Positions 1-11,029 of a DNA stretch of 64,000 nucleotides are shown piece after piece. The notes beneath the pieces were generated by a model. It was not told the DNA's origin. It did not search any database and was given only the letters and a program-made list of their open reading frames with translations. Numbering within the stretch: the stretch's first letter is position 1; each line of letters opens with the position of its first letter. The translations under genes were made by a program, and so were the position numbers. The DNA comes from Geosiphon pyriformis (lineage: Eukaryota > Glomeromycota > Glomeromycetes > Archaeosporales > Geosiphonaceae), in contig JAAOMT010000301.1 in NCBI GenBank assembly GCA_016748015.1, positions 13,967 to 77,966 of the forward strand, written 5' to 3'.

Positions 1-384
1 GGCATTCACATACCTTATCTTTTCTCCTTCTTGATTTGTATTTGTTAGAATTAGCCTGAGAAGCAATTGGCTTGCTCTTGTAATTCATTGAATAAAAAAA
101 TGATTGAAAAGCACAATAATACCTGTTATTGATTCTAAGAATCGCCGAGTTGAGGCATAGAATAATAGCAGCAGTGTTATCTTGTTGACAATCATGGACT
201 ATTCTTCTACCTTCAGATTTAAGAAAAAATTAGCGACTGTGATTTTTATGAGACTGATCACGCACATTGAATTCCTACTTATTCAATTTGCTCCCTTATT
301 GTAATTCCCTCTTTGTTTATTTCTATCACCATACAATACTGTTCTTCCTTGCTATCCGTTAGCTTGTTACTCCAACCCATAACA
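1..384 (+). repeat. 5' LTR of A1, partial (R/U5 side)
   Basis: This matches the right part of the LTR at 6715-7438 nearly base for base and ends in TAACA at 380-384, just before the primer binding site. The left part, with U3 and the TATA box, lies outside the window. Confidence 0.93.
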
Positions 385-390
385 TAAAAG

Positions 391-407
391 TGGTGCTCCC
401 TGTGAGG
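391..407 (+). other. Primer binding site of A1
   Basis: TGGTGCTCCCTGTGAGG begins six bases after the LTR end. It starts with TGG, as expected for pairing with a tRNA CCA end. Families B and C have closely similar sites (TGGTGCTCTC...) only two bases after their LTRs. The first nine bases would fit a tRNA ending in GGAGCACCA, as yeast elongator tRNA-Met does; the primer identity is inference. Confidence 0.65.
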
Positions 408-436
408 TAGTCAAAATTCACTTATTCTCTCATTAT

Positions 437-1990
437 ATGGGTGATTATTCATATCTGCCACAGCAATCAGAAGAACACTTTGCAGCACACAACAAAAATG
501 ACCAAAGTTTCATTAAACTTAATCCTCTGTCCTCCTGCTTGATCTGCTTCCCCCTTGAAGAACAATCCAGCAGACAATTCTAAGACTTTTGGAACTGGTT
601 CCTGAACGAGCATTCAGCTGAAACCTACACAGCTTATACAACCTTTTACTTTGACCAAGCTTATTTTGAAAACAACTTTGAAGAAAAAAACAACAGTATC
701 AATCAGCTCTTATATTCTGCAACCTTTGAACAACAGCCCTCTGGTTTCGAATATCTGAATCATCAAATCCACATTTGGATTGCTGCCCATCAAGCAACTG
801 AAACTCTCTTTGAAACAGAAGAAGAAAGCTACCAAACTGCCCCTGTTTTTGATCTTTTATCAAGCAAATCAGACTCGTCTACACAAACAGTTACCCCTGA
901 ACCAATGGCTAATGACCCCATGCAAGCAAACATTCTGGCCGCCCTCCAAGATATACAAACTGTTTTAGGGCGAAGAAACAACACTCCAATACCATTATTT
1001 AGAGGTAATGCACAAGATCCAATTGAATGGTTGGATGACTTTGAAAGAACTGCTATGGCCAATTAATATGACGATGAGTACAAGTTCCAAATTGTCAGTG
1101 GCTATTTTCAAGGATCTCCTGCTACCTGGTTCTCACAAGAAACAGATGCCAATGCCCAGCAAAGAATCGTTAGATGGACACCAGCAAATGTGAGAGAAAT
1201 CAACACTTCTTTCACTACCTGGTTTGAAAACAAGTTCAGAACCCCAATATTAATATCAAAATGGCATATGGAATTGGAAAAAAGAACCCAAAGTCCTGGT
1301 AAAGTTGTAACTGAATACGCCAAAGCAATCAGAAAGTTAATCAAATGAGTAGACACTGGAAGAAATTGGACAGAAGAGCAGAAAATTCACTTCTTCACAA
1401 AAGAATTGAGAACTGATCTATCGTATGCTCTTTGGCCCCTCCTGGCCCTGAAAGATAATCCCACCATGGATATGGCCATTGAATTAGCACAAAGAATTGA
1501 AGACAACCAAAGGATGCACTTGGGATCCACACTACCAGTTTTTGCTCCTGTTCCTGTTATGGCTTCTGCCCCTCAAATGGCTGCTACTTCTTTTGCCACC
1601 CACACTCAAGATCCAAATGAACAGTTAATAGACAGACTAACAGCAAATCTTGCTCGGTTATTAGAACTCTTAGCCCAAGCAGTCAGAGAAAATCAGCAAC
1701 CACAAAGACCCAGATTTGAACTATGCTTCAATCAGCCCTAGCAACCACCTTATCAAAGACAACAAAATCGTGGCCCACCTGTATGCTATTGCTGTGGATT
1801 AACTGGACACTTTTCAAAAGATTGCAACAATCCTCCACTGCCTCCACCAGTCCTCAGAAACAATGATGCTCAGAACAACAAGATCAACAACAACAATGTG
1901 TCCAACCAAAGACCCAATCATGCCAACATCAATTTCTTTGAAGAGGATCCCCTAGTTGAAGCCACTGTTTATCAGCCTTTAAACTGGTAG
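437..1990 (+). pseudogene. gag of A1 with CCHC zinc knuckle
   Basis: Nucleocapsid and capsid polyprotein of the retrotransposon. The frame opens at ATG 437 and runs to TAG 1988-1990, with three internal stops: TAA 581, TAA 1063 and TGA 1345. Copy A2 has CAA at the first two positions and CAG at the third, so these are decay. The capsid-like part includes an 'LFRGNAQDPIEWLDDFE' stretch near 995-1045. The zinc knuckle CX2CX4HX4C lies at 1784-1825. The last codons form the slippery sequence described separately, and pol continues in the -1 frame. An acidic, glutamine-rich N-terminal part has no recognised domain. Confidence 0.88.
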
Positions 1991-2025
1991 GCGCATCTCC
2001 AAAGGGTGAGAGTGCAAGCCAACCA
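1978..2025 (+). promoter_or_regulatory. Programmed -1 ribosomal frameshift signal between gag and pol of A1
   Basis: The heptamer T TTA AAC lies at 1978-1984 in the X XXY YYZ register of the gag frame, two codons before the gag stop TAG at 1988. Slipping back one base leads directly into the open pol frame, which is free of stops from there to 3480. Just downstream, TGGTAGGC (1985-1992) can pair with GCCAACCA (2018-2025) with one mismatch, and 1993-1996 can extend the stem with 2012-2015, so a hairpin is possible. The spacer before the stem is unusually short. Confidence 0.75.
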
Positions 2026-4620
2026 GAAGAAAACCTCTTTTACACTTTTAACTTAACTGATGATGACCATGACATGGATGAATTAACAATCAACTTCTCT
2101 GAATCCACAAGAAAGAAGAAGAAAGCCAAAGTTGATTTTGTTCTAGACCCCAATAAAGCTTCTATATCAACTGCTGACAACAATGAGCCCCCAAAAGCCA
2201 AAGTTTTCAAGAACCCTCCAAAGTTGGAACCCCCAGAAATAGTACAAAAATTCGGTCCCTATTCTGTTGTCAAAGACCTTATGGAAACCCCAGCACATAT
2301 AACCTTTGGCCAATTAATGACCCATCCACAATTCAGAAAAGATCTTCGCAAATCCCTGATTCTAAAGAAAAAGACATCCAAAACCAACAAATGCCCTCGC
2401 CAAGCTGGACTTGCTGACAATAGCAATGTTACTCCTCTAATTTGTAAAGCCCAAGTGGCTGGCTACTTCATCAATTTAATTTTAGACAGTGGATCATTTG
2501 TTAGTGTTATTGCCAAACACTTTCTTGAAGCAATTGGCAGAAAAATTGATGAACCATCTACACGACCAATGACCAATGTGCATGGTGATAAGAAAAAAGG
2601 GCTTGGCATAGCCAAAGCTATTTCTGTCTGCATCAATGGCATCAGCATTGAAACTGATATGGAAGTGTTTGAAGCAAAAGAATACACCATTATTGTTGGC
2701 AATGAATGGCTCAAGAAAGCAAAGACTTTGCTTGATTATAAACTCTGTGAACTAACCATCAGATGTGGTGAGAAACCCATTGTGGTTAAGTGTCACCATT
2801 GGACAACTCCCCCAGTACCCAAGCAGAGCCCAGAAGAAAATGAATCAGATGAATTAGATGATGAAAAAAGTGAGAAAGAAGAAGAACAAAAAGAACAAGA
2901 AGAACAAGAAAAAACTGCTGAACTCGCCTATACCATCTTCACTAGCAATAGCAAACCACTGGATAATGTCAAGGCAGATAAAGAAGGAATCATTGTCAAT
3001 GGTAAGCTGATCTGCTGGCCTTATTATGATATGCTCAGAAGAACCTTTGACAGAAAGCCAGGCAAAAAAGCCAAATACAGTTATTGGTGGCATGGTCCTT
3101 GTGCCCAGTGCTGGTGTGACAAACCATTATATTCTCCTAGCGATGAATGCATGTCCTGCCTGATCTATTACAAAGATTGGGAACCAATCAGCTTGATACC
3201 CCGAGAGGAAATAAAAGAAGTCCAAAAGTCCTTTGAAAATGAACCACCTAAAATCCAATCACTGGTTGTAGAACAAAGAAAACCCTCTTCAGAAGAAAGA
3301 AAAGTAGACATTGAAAACCTGCTGGCTAGAAACAGCCCAGTTATTTCAAAAGAAGGTGAACCTCCTGGACGTACACATGTGATACAACACACCATCATCA
3401 CTAGAGAAACTCGCCCCATCCATTTGAAGCCCTATCAATCCAACCAGCACAATAATGAGTTTATCAAAAAGGAAATAACCTGAATGAAAACCCTTGGATT
3501 TATACAGGAAACCAAGAGTGAATGGGCATTCCCAGTTGTAGTGATATCCAAGAAAGGAGGAACCCTATGCTTTTGTGTTGACTATCGCCAATTAAATGCC
3601 ATTACTGAAAGAGACATATACCCACTTTCCAAGATTGATGCAATGCTAGACCAATTTCATGGTGCTGCTTTCTTCTCAACCATTGACTTAACTGCTGGAT
3701 TCTGACAAGTAGAGATGGATCCAGAAAGCAGAAAGAAAACTGCCTTCATCACCAAGTATGGTACCTACGAATTCACAGTCATGTCTTTTGGTCTCACAAA
3801 TGCTCCTCCCACATTTCAATGCTTAATAAACAAAGTATTTGAATCAGTAAAAGAAAACTTTGTTCTAGTCTACTTGAACGACATAATGGTGTACTCAAAA
3901 ACCTGGGATGAACATCTTGAACATTTGCAAAAGGTTTTTGACCTCCTTAGAAATGCTGGTCTCAAGATCAATCCAATCAAATTATTCTTTGGACATCAAT
4001 CCACCCAGTTTCTTGGCCATCTTATTACAAAAGATGGAATCTTCCCTGATCCAGCCAAAATTGAAAAAGTTCAAAACATTAGACAACTAATGAATGTTCA
4101 TGAACTATGCTCTTTTCTTGGTTTGGCCTCTTATTATCACAAGTTTGTCAAGAATTTCTCCAAAATCACTGCTCCTCTCAATCAGCTACTTAGGAAAAAC
4201 ATCAATTATTACTGAGGCACTCATCAACAAAAAACATTTGAAATTCTGAAGGAAAAACTGGTTACAGAATTCATCCTCATGCAACCTAATTTGGATCAAC
4301 CTTTTATCCTCCACACTGATGCATCTGACTATGGACTTGGTGCTGTTCTTTCCCAAAAAGATGAAGATAACAAAGAACATGCCATAGCATATGCCAGTAG
4401 AACTCTCACACTAGCAGAAAGGAACTACTCAGTTACTGAGCAGAAATGCTTAGCAGTAGTTTGGGCTACCAGCTACTGGGACAAATATCTTAAGGATGTG
4501 AAATTTTTGGTGGTAACAGATCACCAAGCTTTGGTTTGGCTATGCAACAAAAGAAACCTGGAACATAAACAGATAACTCACTGGATACTCCACTTGGACG
4601 AATTTGACTATAACATTTAA
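1984..4620 (+). pseudogene. pol of A1: protease, Cys cluster, reverse transcriptase and RNase H
   Basis: Open in one frame from the slip site. The aspartic protease catalytic DSG is at 2485-2493. A strongly acidic Glu/Lys/Gln run (about 2860-2920) is followed by a Cys cluster, CAQCWC then CMSC, near 3100-3160. Reverse transcriptase motifs follow: FCVDYRQLN near 3570, FSTIDLTAGF before 3705, then YLND at 3871-3882. That last motif is normally Y-x-D-D, so the first catalytic Asp has become Asn (GAC to AAC). RNase H has TDASDYGLGAVLSQ near 4315-4360 and VVTDHQAL near 4512. Stops TGA 3481, 3703 and 4213 and TAA 4618 sit where Trp, Arg or Gln is expected. The protein cannot be active as it stands. 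Confidence 0.9.
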
Positions 4621-4745
4621 CACCACAAAGGAGCTAATCATCAAAATGTCAACACTCTCTCCAGACTTACCATCCAGTGATAGTAAAACCCTCTCAAACC
4701 AAACCAACTTAATTATTTGTAACTCTCCTACAAACAAACACGATA

Positions 4746-6041
4746 ATGAACTTGGACAACTACTCTGCTTTAATGAAATTTTTGGATAAAAGACAATACC
4801 CGCTGGACTATACTCGACAGCAAAGAGAACATTTGCACAAACAATCAAATTTTTATTTGATTTGCCAGAACCAGTTATATAAAAGAAATAAAAAAGATTC
4901 TAACCACCCCCAGAGAGTCATTAGATTTGAAGAAAGAGAAATTGTGATCTACAATATGTACACTGATCCATTAGCTGGACACTTTGGAAAAACAAAAACA
5001 ATTCAGAAAACTTTAGCTCATTATTATTGGCCTACCTTGGAAAAAGACATTCCTGAATACATTAAAACCTGTGATACCTGCCAAAGAAGAGGAAAACCCA
5101 ATCGCAAAGAAGATATCCATCCAATCTCTGTTGGTCAACCATTTGATAGAATTGGTATAGATGTTGTTGGATCTTTAACAATAACTCCTGATAGCAACAG
5201 ATACATTATCACAGCTACCGACTATCTTACAAAGTGGGTAGAAGCAAGAGCTACCCCAGATCAAACAGCAGTCTCAATTGCCAATTTCATTTATGAAGAT
5301 ATTATCTGTCACCACGGCTGTCCCAAAGAACTTTTATCTGATAGAGGAAGAGCTTTTCTCAGTACACTGGTTGAAAAACTTTGCAGAAAAATGGGAATAC
5401 GTCATAAACTCTCTTCCCTTTATCACCCCCAAACAAATGGCTTAGTGGAACGTTTTAATAGAACACTATGTGAAACCCTAGCCAAAACCAGTGAAGAAAT
5501 CAACCTATAGGACAAAGTATTGCCTTCAGCCTTGTTTGCTTACAGAACTGTGAATTATGACATAACAAGTTATGAACTCTTTTATCTGCTCTATGGATGA
5601 ATGGCAACTCTACCAATAGAAACAATACCTTTTGAAGAAATAACAATAAGAGATTACAAAAACATTTTGCAAAGAAAACTTGGTACCATTCTTGACTCAT
5701 TGGTAGAAGCACGGATAATTGCCTTTGAAAAGATAAAACAGTTCCAAGAGAAGCTCAAAAAGAAAAAGACCTATAAAACACTTTCCTTAAGTGTTAGTAA
5801 CTTAGTTTTGGAATACCATTCAGACAGAGACAATGTCTATGGTGATAAATTCTTTAGCCAGTGGAAAGGATCCTTTATAGTCAACAAAGTTTTGAACAAT
5901 GGTTCTTATATCTTACAAGATCAATATGGAACAATATTCAGTAATCGCCCTGTTCATGGCACGCAACTCAAGAAATATCACAAACGACCTGATTGGTTAT
6001 CTGTTGTGGTAATACTGACCCAAATGATCAGCAAAAATTAG
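4746..6041 (+). pseudogene. Integrase of A1
   Basis: Integrase with its N-terminal HHCC zinc domain (GHFGKTKTIQKTLAHYYWP, then CDTCQRRG, about 4978-5090). The DDE core has FDRIGIDVVG with the first Asp (5140-5168), LLSDRGRAF with the second (5335-5360) and NGLVERFNR with Glu (5440-5460). The C-terminal part after 5600 (QWKGSFIV...) looks like the GPY/F region. The frame differs from RNase H, so a small indel lies in 4620-4746. TAG 5508 stands where Trp is usual (LWDKVLPSALFAYRT) and TGA 5598 where Arg is usual (YGR). No chromodomain was seen. Confidence 0.9.
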
Positions 6042-6745
6042 ATATAAATAAATGCACCATTCCCAAAACAGAGGTATCTTCAATCAACATAAACAATTAT
6101 TTTCTGGATCAAAACATTCAAAACGCTTTCTATACTCTTCATAAGTACTGGATTAAGAACTATCCAAATGCTACTCTGACTATTGGAAAACAAACCACTA
6201 TAACAGACAACAGTGGAACTCACACTGTTATTAGACCAAAGAAAACAACTACCAGAAGAGAAAGAATTGGTGGCAAAATGGATAAATACCTGCTGGAAAG
6301 CATAACAGCAGCGATACTTTCACCTTCCAGCACAATTGGAAAAACAATACAAGAAATCTTGCCCATAGACAAAAACTTGTCATATGGAAGACAACTAGAA
6401 CTCTATGGTTGTCTTGGTGAAATTATAGAAGACATGAACCTCATGAAGAAAACAACTTCAGAGATACAAGTGGAAATTTTGGGCATTATACGTTTAGATG
6501 TCCCAAGAGTTTTGACCATTACAAGAAGAGCCAGAACTCTTATACAAAGATTTGGTCTCTTGGATACAAAGCTTATTTTGCCTCAAGTACTATATACTCT
6601 ATCCACAAAAGACTTCAACAAACTAGTTAGTTTTGAGTTAGACAAAATCCTTCACATAGACTATCCCATAAATAGTTTGATTTCGCTGGAGCTCAATCTC
6701 TTTGGAGAAGATGATGTTATGGTTGAAACACATAGTTTTTATTAA
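5993..6745 (+). CDS. ORF3 of A1, unknown protein after integrase
   Basis: Open without a stop for about 250 codons in the frame -1 to integrase and overlapping its end by about 48 bases. No in-frame ATG occurs before MDKYLLESITAAI near 6278, so a short AUG product or a fusion to pol by another frameshift are both possible. I recognise no domain. The protein looks helical, with no signal peptide or membrane segment. Its end, ISLELNLFGEDDVM, crosses the polypurine tract and runs 31 bases into the 3' LTR. Families B and C have an ORF of similar size at the same place, and B1 ends ISMELSLEEKIML. This suggests a conserved accessory protein. Confidence 0.7.
   Translation: MVICCGNTDPNDQQKLDINKCTIPKTEVSSININNYFLDQNIQNAFYTLHKYWIKNYPNATLTIGKQTTITDNSGTHTVIRPKKTTTRRERIGGKMDKYLLESITAAILSPSSTIGKTIQEILPIDKNLSYGRQLELYGCLGEIIEDMNLMKKTTSEIQVEILGIIRLDVPRVLTITRRARTLIQRFGLLDTKLILPQVLYTLSTKDFNKLVSFELDKILHIDYPINSLISLELNLFGEDDVMVETHSFY
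6704..6714 (+). other. Polypurine tract of A1
   Basis: GGAGAAGATGA lies immediately before the 3' LTR start TGTTATGG. It is the expected plus-strand primer site and matches GAGGAGAAGATTA at the same place in B1. Confidence 0.75.
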
Positions 6746-6805
6746 TTATCACATGTATTAGCCACTAATGTCATAATTAGCCACCTTATTTTTAGATAGT
6801 GATTG

Positions 6806-6920
6806 TTGACCTGATCAATGACCTGACCGTTGATCTGATCATTGACCTGATCATTGACCTAATCATTGACCTGATCATTGACCTAATCATTGACCTAATC
6901 ATTGACCTGGTCGTTGACCA
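6806..6920 (+). repeat. 12-bp tandem array in U3 of family A LTR
   Basis: Nine imperfect 12-bp units of the type TTGACCTGATCA, plus a partial tenth, lie directly upstream of the TATA box. Unit variants differ mainly at TGATCA/TAATCA/TGGTCG. A2 has a shorter, more diverged array near 62372-62455. This is a likely enhancer or regulatory protein binding array. Confidence 0.85.
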
Positions 6921-6931
6921 CTTTAGATAGC

Positions 6932-6939
6932 TATATAAG
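6932..6939 (+). promoter_or_regulatory. TATA box of family A LTR promoter
   Basis: TATATAAG follows the U3 array and is kept in A2 at 62464-62471 in the same context (AGCTATATAAG). Confidence 0.65.
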
Positions 6940-7438
6940 CAATGATTCCCTTAGCTGTAGAAAGACATGATTAAAGTAACGAAATAAACAATATTAATTA
7001 CTTCTTCTCATAATTGCTTATTCCCCTTTCCTTACCTTCAAGTATCTACTTGTTGGCATTTACATACCTTATCTTTTCCCCTTCTTGATTTGTATTTGTT
7101 AGAATTAGCCTGAAAAGCAATTGGTTTGCTCTTGTAATTTATTGAATAAAGAAACGATTAAAAAGCACAATGATACCTGTTATTGATTCTAAGAATCGCT
7201 GAGTTGAGGCATGGAATAATAGCAGCGGTGTTATCTTGTTGACAATCACGGACTATTCCTCTACTTTCAGATTTAAGAAAAAATTAGTAACTGTGATTTT
7301 TATGAGACTGATCATGCACATTGAATTCCTACTTATTCAATTCGCTCCCTTATTGTAATTTCCTCTTTGTTTATTTCCATCACCATACAATACTGTTCTC
7401 CCTTGCTATCCGTTAGCTTGTTACTCCAATCCGTAACA

Positions 7439-7768
7439 ATATAATAGACAGAAATTTAATAGTAATATCTTTTGGTAATGTTTCTAGTGTTTTCTTAATT
7501 CTTGAGTTAGTGTACTTTGTTGTCTGTTGCTTTTCAGAATATTTATATTCCATCAATTTTTTTCTCAGCTTGGTAACCAGTATCTCCTGATAAGTTATTC
7601 TCAATTTCAAATATTTATTCTTATTTCTAGGTCTTTTACCAGTGCTATATTTTAACATTAGTATTTTATGCATTAATTTTTTTAATTAGTTAGTAAATTA
7701 ACAAAACAAAAAAAAAATAAAACAAAAAAAAAAATAAAACAAAAAATTAATATTTTATCAATAGCTGT
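7439..7768 (-). repeat. Family C LTR fragment (C0)
   Basis: In reverse orientation this stretch matches the R/U5 half of family C LTRs, including the CAGCTTGG...CTTTTACCAG part also seen at 12645-12735 and 31455-31560. A1 cuts it on the left and the C1 LTR on the right. An ORF-like stretch on the minus strand here is LTR sequence, not a gene. Confidence 0.7.
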
Positions 7769-8638
7769 TGTTATTTATAGAATATAAAAATTATATATTA
7801 GTACAAATTAGCCAATCAAAATAAGATGCAGTAAAAGTGAAATTTTAGGATTCCTTTTAGAAGAATTGCAAGATTCTAGTATAAAAAATTGCAAGATTCC
7901 AGAATTCCAGAATTCTTGGTTAAGAGAATTGAGAAATTCAAGAAATCTCATATAACAAAATTTATGTATATATAACAATAGTATTAAAAGCAAAAAAAAA
8001 GAATCTTTAGAGTAAAAGTTCTTAGTTTTAGAATCTTTAGTTCTAATCTCATACTTATGTCTTTATATGATAGTATTCTATAACTTAAAGTAAAAACATT
8101 AAATATCAATAAAATATTTATTACCATCATAATTTATCTTTGTGCTATCAACAAACTCATGTTGATAATTACCAATACTTAAACATCTTAGACCTGATTA
8201 TGGTTATTAATGAGATATTAACTTTTTCTTGCCTTGGCTTATCTTTTATTTCTTTTTTCATTATTTTCATTATTTTTTTTATTTCTTTTTTTTTATTTTG
8301 TTTTATTGTAGATTTACTAATTGATTAAAAAATTAAAGCACTGAGTTACTGATATCAAGAATTGTCTAGTAAAAAACTCCTACAAGAGAGTAGACATTTA
8401 GATTTAAGAATTACTTACTAGAGGATTGCCAGCCACCAAGCTGAGAAAAAAATTTGATAAAATTGTGATTCCAGGAAGTTACAAATAAAACAACACCTAA
8501 ATTTCTGTCTATTATACAAAAAACTTAACCAAAACTTTCAGATATAAAAACCTTCAAAAACCAACTTCATTATATTAATTGAGGACTGAGTTACAAATTT
8601 GTTATTTGTTTCCAAACTCCAAATAATCATCTGTAATA
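7769..8638 (+). repeat. 5' LTR of C1, variant U3
   Basis: Runs from TGTTATTTATAG to CATCTGTAATA (ancestral TAACA). The right half matches other family C LTRs. The U3 half instead matches the solo LTR at 47887-48694 and lacks the palindrome array of C2. A TATATATAA box is at 7967-7975. The primer site TGGTGCTCTC starts at 8641. Confidence 0.8.
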
Positions 8639-8700
8639 TTTGGTGCTCTCTATGAAGTATAATTCTACAAAGAATTAGCACCAATAACAATTATTCAAAA

Positions 8701-10900
8701 GTGGCAGAATCAGAAAGAAGAGAAACAAACCATTTAAGATTTACCAAATTCTTATTTCAATATTACTGTTAACACTTAGAATTAATTAACAACCAACTAT
8801 TAGCAAAATTAAGCTTTCAACTTTTATGTTAACAAAAAAATTAAATATTTCTTAAGAGAACCAGTAAATACAAAATCCACAAGAGGAAATTTTTACAGTG
8901 AATTAATTCAATATATCAGCTTACTATTAAATTACAATTTCATATTGATCATTACTGAAATCAACAAAAAAATTAAAAATTACATCCAACAAACATTTCC
9001 TATTACTTACATAGAAAAAGACAAAAAAAAACTACAAACACCAGCAAGAACCCCAAAGCAAATACAATTATTTATGTGAAAGAAACAAAAAGTTGATTTA
9101 CCAGCTAATTTATTATATTATTATACTTTCGGAAGTACTATCAATATAATATTAACAGATGTATTCACAGCAAATATGACAATTTTATTAAACAGACTTC
9201 TATTCTAAAGTAAACAGAAGAAAGCAGAGTTATTAGAAACCTATGGCAATTATTTTGAGGGATTCAAATCGTGATTACCAACACCATTAGAATTTTAATT
9301 ACTGCTACTCCAACCAGATTTCAGAACCACTAGTCCTTAAAAAATAACAGAATCAGAAGAAAAAAAAAATGAATATCAGAAATTTAATTATCAAAATCTG
9401 ATTTTGAAAAATCCAGAAATACAAACCCCAATTATTCAACTCAGCAAAATCAGAACAATCCAAACACTGCTTCTATTATTCCTTAAAACTTACCTCCAGT
9501 AATCATGAGCAATTTATTACCAGTTGCACCAATTATCAAACAACAACAACAGTCACAACCACCATTTTAGCAACTATTTTAACATCAACTACAATTACAA
9601 CAATAACCATCACCACCACCATTACCACCATCACTAGTACTAATGGTCTATGTTCCAATCACAAAACTCGAAAAATTTATTGGCAAAGAAAATAATGTAC
9701 AAGTTTGGCTTAACAATATAGAAAAAACCATTGCAGCCAATGAATAAAATAATGCCAGAGCATTACAGACAATTCCATATTTTCTTTAAGATACTGTCAA
9801 TTCATAGTATTAAAGTCTGATCCAAAAACCCCAAAATTTCAATATATTTAAAGTTGAATTTTTGAGATATTTTAGTAACAATAATAGTACTAATTATCTA
9901 GCCAATACTTTCACAACTATTAAACAAGGAGAAACTGAAGCAGTTACTACTTATTTAGAATGCTTTTATAGAAGCCTGCACTAAATATAAGCAATTAATA
10001 TAAATTATTTTACAGCACCACAGATTTTAAACCAGTTTATCTATAGGCTATGCAGTAGTATTTTCCAGTGTGTATGTTCAATGCACTCATAAACACTTCA
10101 GGACATAGTTACTAATGCCTAAGATTTTGAATCAGCTGAGCTAGAAGTTAATCATGTCCAAGCCATTAATCTAGTGATAAATAGATCATCTAACTTGGAT
10201 TTGAAACTAAAACAATTTATTGAATTCATTAATTAAAAATTAAAAGAATACTTAGCTAACAACAATCAGACCATTTATTAACCACCACAATAACATACAA
10301 ATCCAGAAAGTTCTAATTGAATCCAGAATTAGTCATGTTTATCATCCAATCAATAGTAGCCATAAAAGATGCATATTTGCCACTATTGTAATAAACAAAG
10401 ACACTTATAAATAGACTGTTAATTAAGATTGAATAATTAACAATTGGGCAATCAATATTAAAACCCAGATTGCCAGTTTCTAACTTTGAATTACATCCAA
10501 AATCAGAAACCATATTAATTTTATTATCTACCAATAATACAACAAATGTACTTACTTCCAATATATCAAATTCCAGCACCAGTCATTGATTAGCAGCAGC
10601 TGCAAACCATTTGTTAACTGTAGCTGCAAGTCATGTACCAATTACAACCAATTCAAATTCAGCTCCAAAACTTATCTTAAAACAGAAGCCAAAGACTAAA
10701 AATGACTTAAATCCACCAAAATTGGAGATTGGCAATAGTAATATACCAACCAATTCTTAGTTCAGCAACCCAACAATTTGAATTTCAACAGCAAAATGCA
10801 AGAACTAACTATGTCCAAAACCTAACCACCCAATACTATTTAAGTCTACTCGTTAACCCAGAAAACAACCAAATCAACAACTTAAAAGCCAATTAAACAC
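8701..10900 (+). pseudogene. gag of C1, heavily decayed
   Basis: Starts at GTGGCAGAATCAGAA, the conserved point where gag homology begins in C1 and C2, with no in-frame ATG upstream. It holds a polyglutamine/proline stretch (9530-9640), a capsid region starting MVYVPITKLEKFIGK near 9650, and a CCHC knuckle (CHYCNKQRHL..IDC) at 10378-10419. Many stops and frame changes are present. No product is possible now. Confidence 0.75.
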
Positions 10901-11029
10901 TATTTACTAATAATATTTTACCTATTACCAGTACAGAAGATGAGTTGTTTGTCACTATTTTTCTTTTCAAATTAGCAAAGTCAACCTTAATACTATTATT
11001 CAGTAGAGCCATTCTTGATACAAAACCTA

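Larger units (their letters stand above)
1..7438 (+). mobile_element. Family A Ty3/gypsy-type LTR retrotransposon, copy A1 (5' LTR cut by window start)
   Basis: The first 384 bases repeat near 7050-7438, so these are the two LTRs of one element. Between them lie a primer binding site, gag with a CCHC knuckle, protease, reverse transcriptase, RNase H and integrase in Ty3/gypsy order (integrase last), a further 3' ORF and a polypurine tract. The coding part is broken by a handful of stop codons and one frame change near 4620-4746 but is otherwise well kept, so the copy is fairly young. Its right end lies in a family C LTR fragment. A second copy (A2) begins at 62281. Confidence 0.93.
6715..7438 (+). 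repeat. 3' LTR of A1 (724 bp)
   Basis: Runs from TGTTATGG to CGTAACA, so the ends are short inverted repeats. U3 holds a 12-bp tandem array (6806-6920) followed by a TATA box. An AATAAA lies near 6983, downstream of the TATA box. The end matches the 5' LTR at 1-384, and the start matches the A2 LTR at 62281. Confidence 0.93.

Noticed and set aside
437-6041. Possible alternative genetic code (TAA/TAG as Gln, TGA as Trp)
   Set aside because: Sister copies have CAA, CAG or TGG at the same places, TGG also turns into TAG, and the two cellular genes use ordinary codons with normal stops.
6806-6920. CRISPR-like array
   Set aside because: Units are contiguous 12-mers without unique spacers and lie in an LTR. 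The 40-bp palindrome array at 13078-13256 also lacks spacer diversity.
6806-6920. Nuclear-receptor-type half sites (TGACCT, reverse of AGGTCA)
   Set aside because: The resemblance is real but fungi have no such receptors; no basis to call the binding protein.
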